A stretch of DNA of 5,606 nucleotides, from assembly GCA_002389055.1 (NCBI GenBank), contig DGNT01000159.1, positions 1-5,606 on the forward strand, read 5' to 3'. Positions 5,221 to 5,606 of the stretch are shown here, one piece after another. The translations under genes were made by a program, and so were the position numbers. Source of the DNA: Alcanivorax sp. UBA4485 (lineage in GTDB: Bacteria; Pseudomonadota; Gammaproteobacteria; Pseudomonadales; Alcanivoracaceae). The notes under the pieces were generated by a model, which made no database searches, was not told where the DNA came from, and worked only from the letters and a program-made list of their open reading frames with translations. How positions within the stretch are numbered: position 1 is the first letter of the stretch; every line of letters starts with the position of its first letter.

Positions 5221-5606
5221 ATGAATGGACGTAAATCCATTGCGTACGGGTTGGTGCTGGTGGCGACCGCCGCGTTGCTGCAAGGCTGCGGTTCGGGGGC
5301 CGGCATTAATGAGCTGGACGCGCGGATGACGGAGATCAAGGCGCGTCCGAGGGGCCGGATCGAGCCGCCGCCGGAGTTCAAGCCGATCGCCACCTACACC
5401 TATGCGGCGCACAAACTGCGGGCGCCGTTTTCACGGCCGGTGGACGAAAAGCTGCTGGAGGTGCCGGAAGGGCGTCCGGTGGAGCCGGACCTGAGCCGGC
5501 CCAAGCAATATCTGGAAGGCTTCAGCCTGGATGCGCTGGCCATGGTGGGTACCATCACCAAACCCAGCAATCCGCTGGAAGCCTTGATCGAAGACCCCAC
5601 CGGCTC
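5221..5606 (+). CDS. pilP: Type IV pilus lipoprotein PilP (3' end outside the window)
   Basis: Inner-membrane lipoprotein that links the PilN/PilO heterodimer to the PilQ secretin. The first 128 codons are present and the frame stays open to the window edge, so this is truncation by the window, not a broken gene. A lipoprotein signal peptide has a basic start (NGRK), a hydrophobic core and lipobox LQGC with lipidated Cys23. Gln at -2 is less common than small residues. The mature start is Cys-Gly-Ser-Gly. The following extended region, with KARPRGRIEPPPEFKP (at about 40-55) and YAAHKLRAPFSRPV (at about 60-73), matches the flexible PilP N-terminus that contacts PilN/PilO. The last visible segment (from about QYLEGFSLDALAMVGTI) is the beginning of the beta-sandwich domain that contacts PilQ. 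The ribosome site AGGGGA at 5209-5214 is 6 bases from the ATG. pilQ is expected next. Confidence 0.94.
   Translation, partial: MNGRKSIAYGLVLVATAALLQGCGSGAGINELDARMTEIKARPRGRIEPPPEFKPIATYTYAAHKLRAPFSRPVDEKLLEVPEGRPVEPDLSRPKQYLEGFSLDALAMVGTITKPSNPLEALIEDPTG

Noticed and set aside
5221..5606. pilP as a broken gene
   Set aside because: The frame is open to the last base and contains the expected PilP sequence; it is cut only by the window edge.
1..5606. CRISPR array, tRNA, rRNA, insertion sequence or prophage
   Set aside because: No regularly spaced repeats, cloverleaf, transposase, integrase or attachment-site duplication is visible; apart from the REP-like element the window is ordinary core chromosome.

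Overview
The window is high-GC DNA carrying a chromosomal locus typical of Gammaproteobacteria: a bifunctional peptidoglycan synthase gene (PBP1A, mrcA/ponA) on the minus strand, divergent from the type IV pilus alignment operon pilMNOP on the plus strand. pilQ is expected just past the right edge. The gene order and the close similarity of the PilM and PilP sequences to what I recall of the Pseudomonas proteins suggest the order Pseudomonadales or a relative such as Alcanivorax. The genus cannot be fixed from the sequence alone.

Layout. Bases 1-133 are non-coding and rich in palindromes: a terminator-like hairpin for plus-strand transcription (45-66), a REP-like element with a 5' GGAG (66-90, minus strand), and a GC hairpin just after the PBP1A stop (107-131). 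PBP1A occupies 134-2668 on the minus strand. The start at 2668 is preferred over the longer reading frame from 2728. Bases 2669-2865 are the divergent control region. It is strikingly AT-rich (25 G+C in the 90 bases 2761-2850, counted by hand) and holds a TATAAT box for PBP1A, a candidate promoter for pilM, and a perfect 6-bp inverted repeat overlapping that promoter. pilM (2866-3933, GTG start), pilN (3930-4526) and pilO (4523-5209) overlap by ATGA. pilP starts at 5221 after an 11-base gap and runs off the end.

How the genes work together. PilM is a cytoplasmic actin-like protein that binds the N-terminus of PilN. PilN and PilO are bitopic inner-membrane proteins with periplasmic coiled coils. 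PilP is a lipoprotein linking PilN/PilO to the PilQ secretin. Together they form the alignment subcomplex that joins the inner-membrane pilus motor to the outer-membrane pore across the peptidoglycan, which PBP1A helps to build.

Nothing here amounts to an undescribed system. The items most worth a second look are the symmetric GTGAT/ATCAC half-sites in the divergent promoter region, the REP/hairpin cluster at the left edge, and small lineage-specific features: an acidic insertion in PBP1A and a charged tail on PilO.
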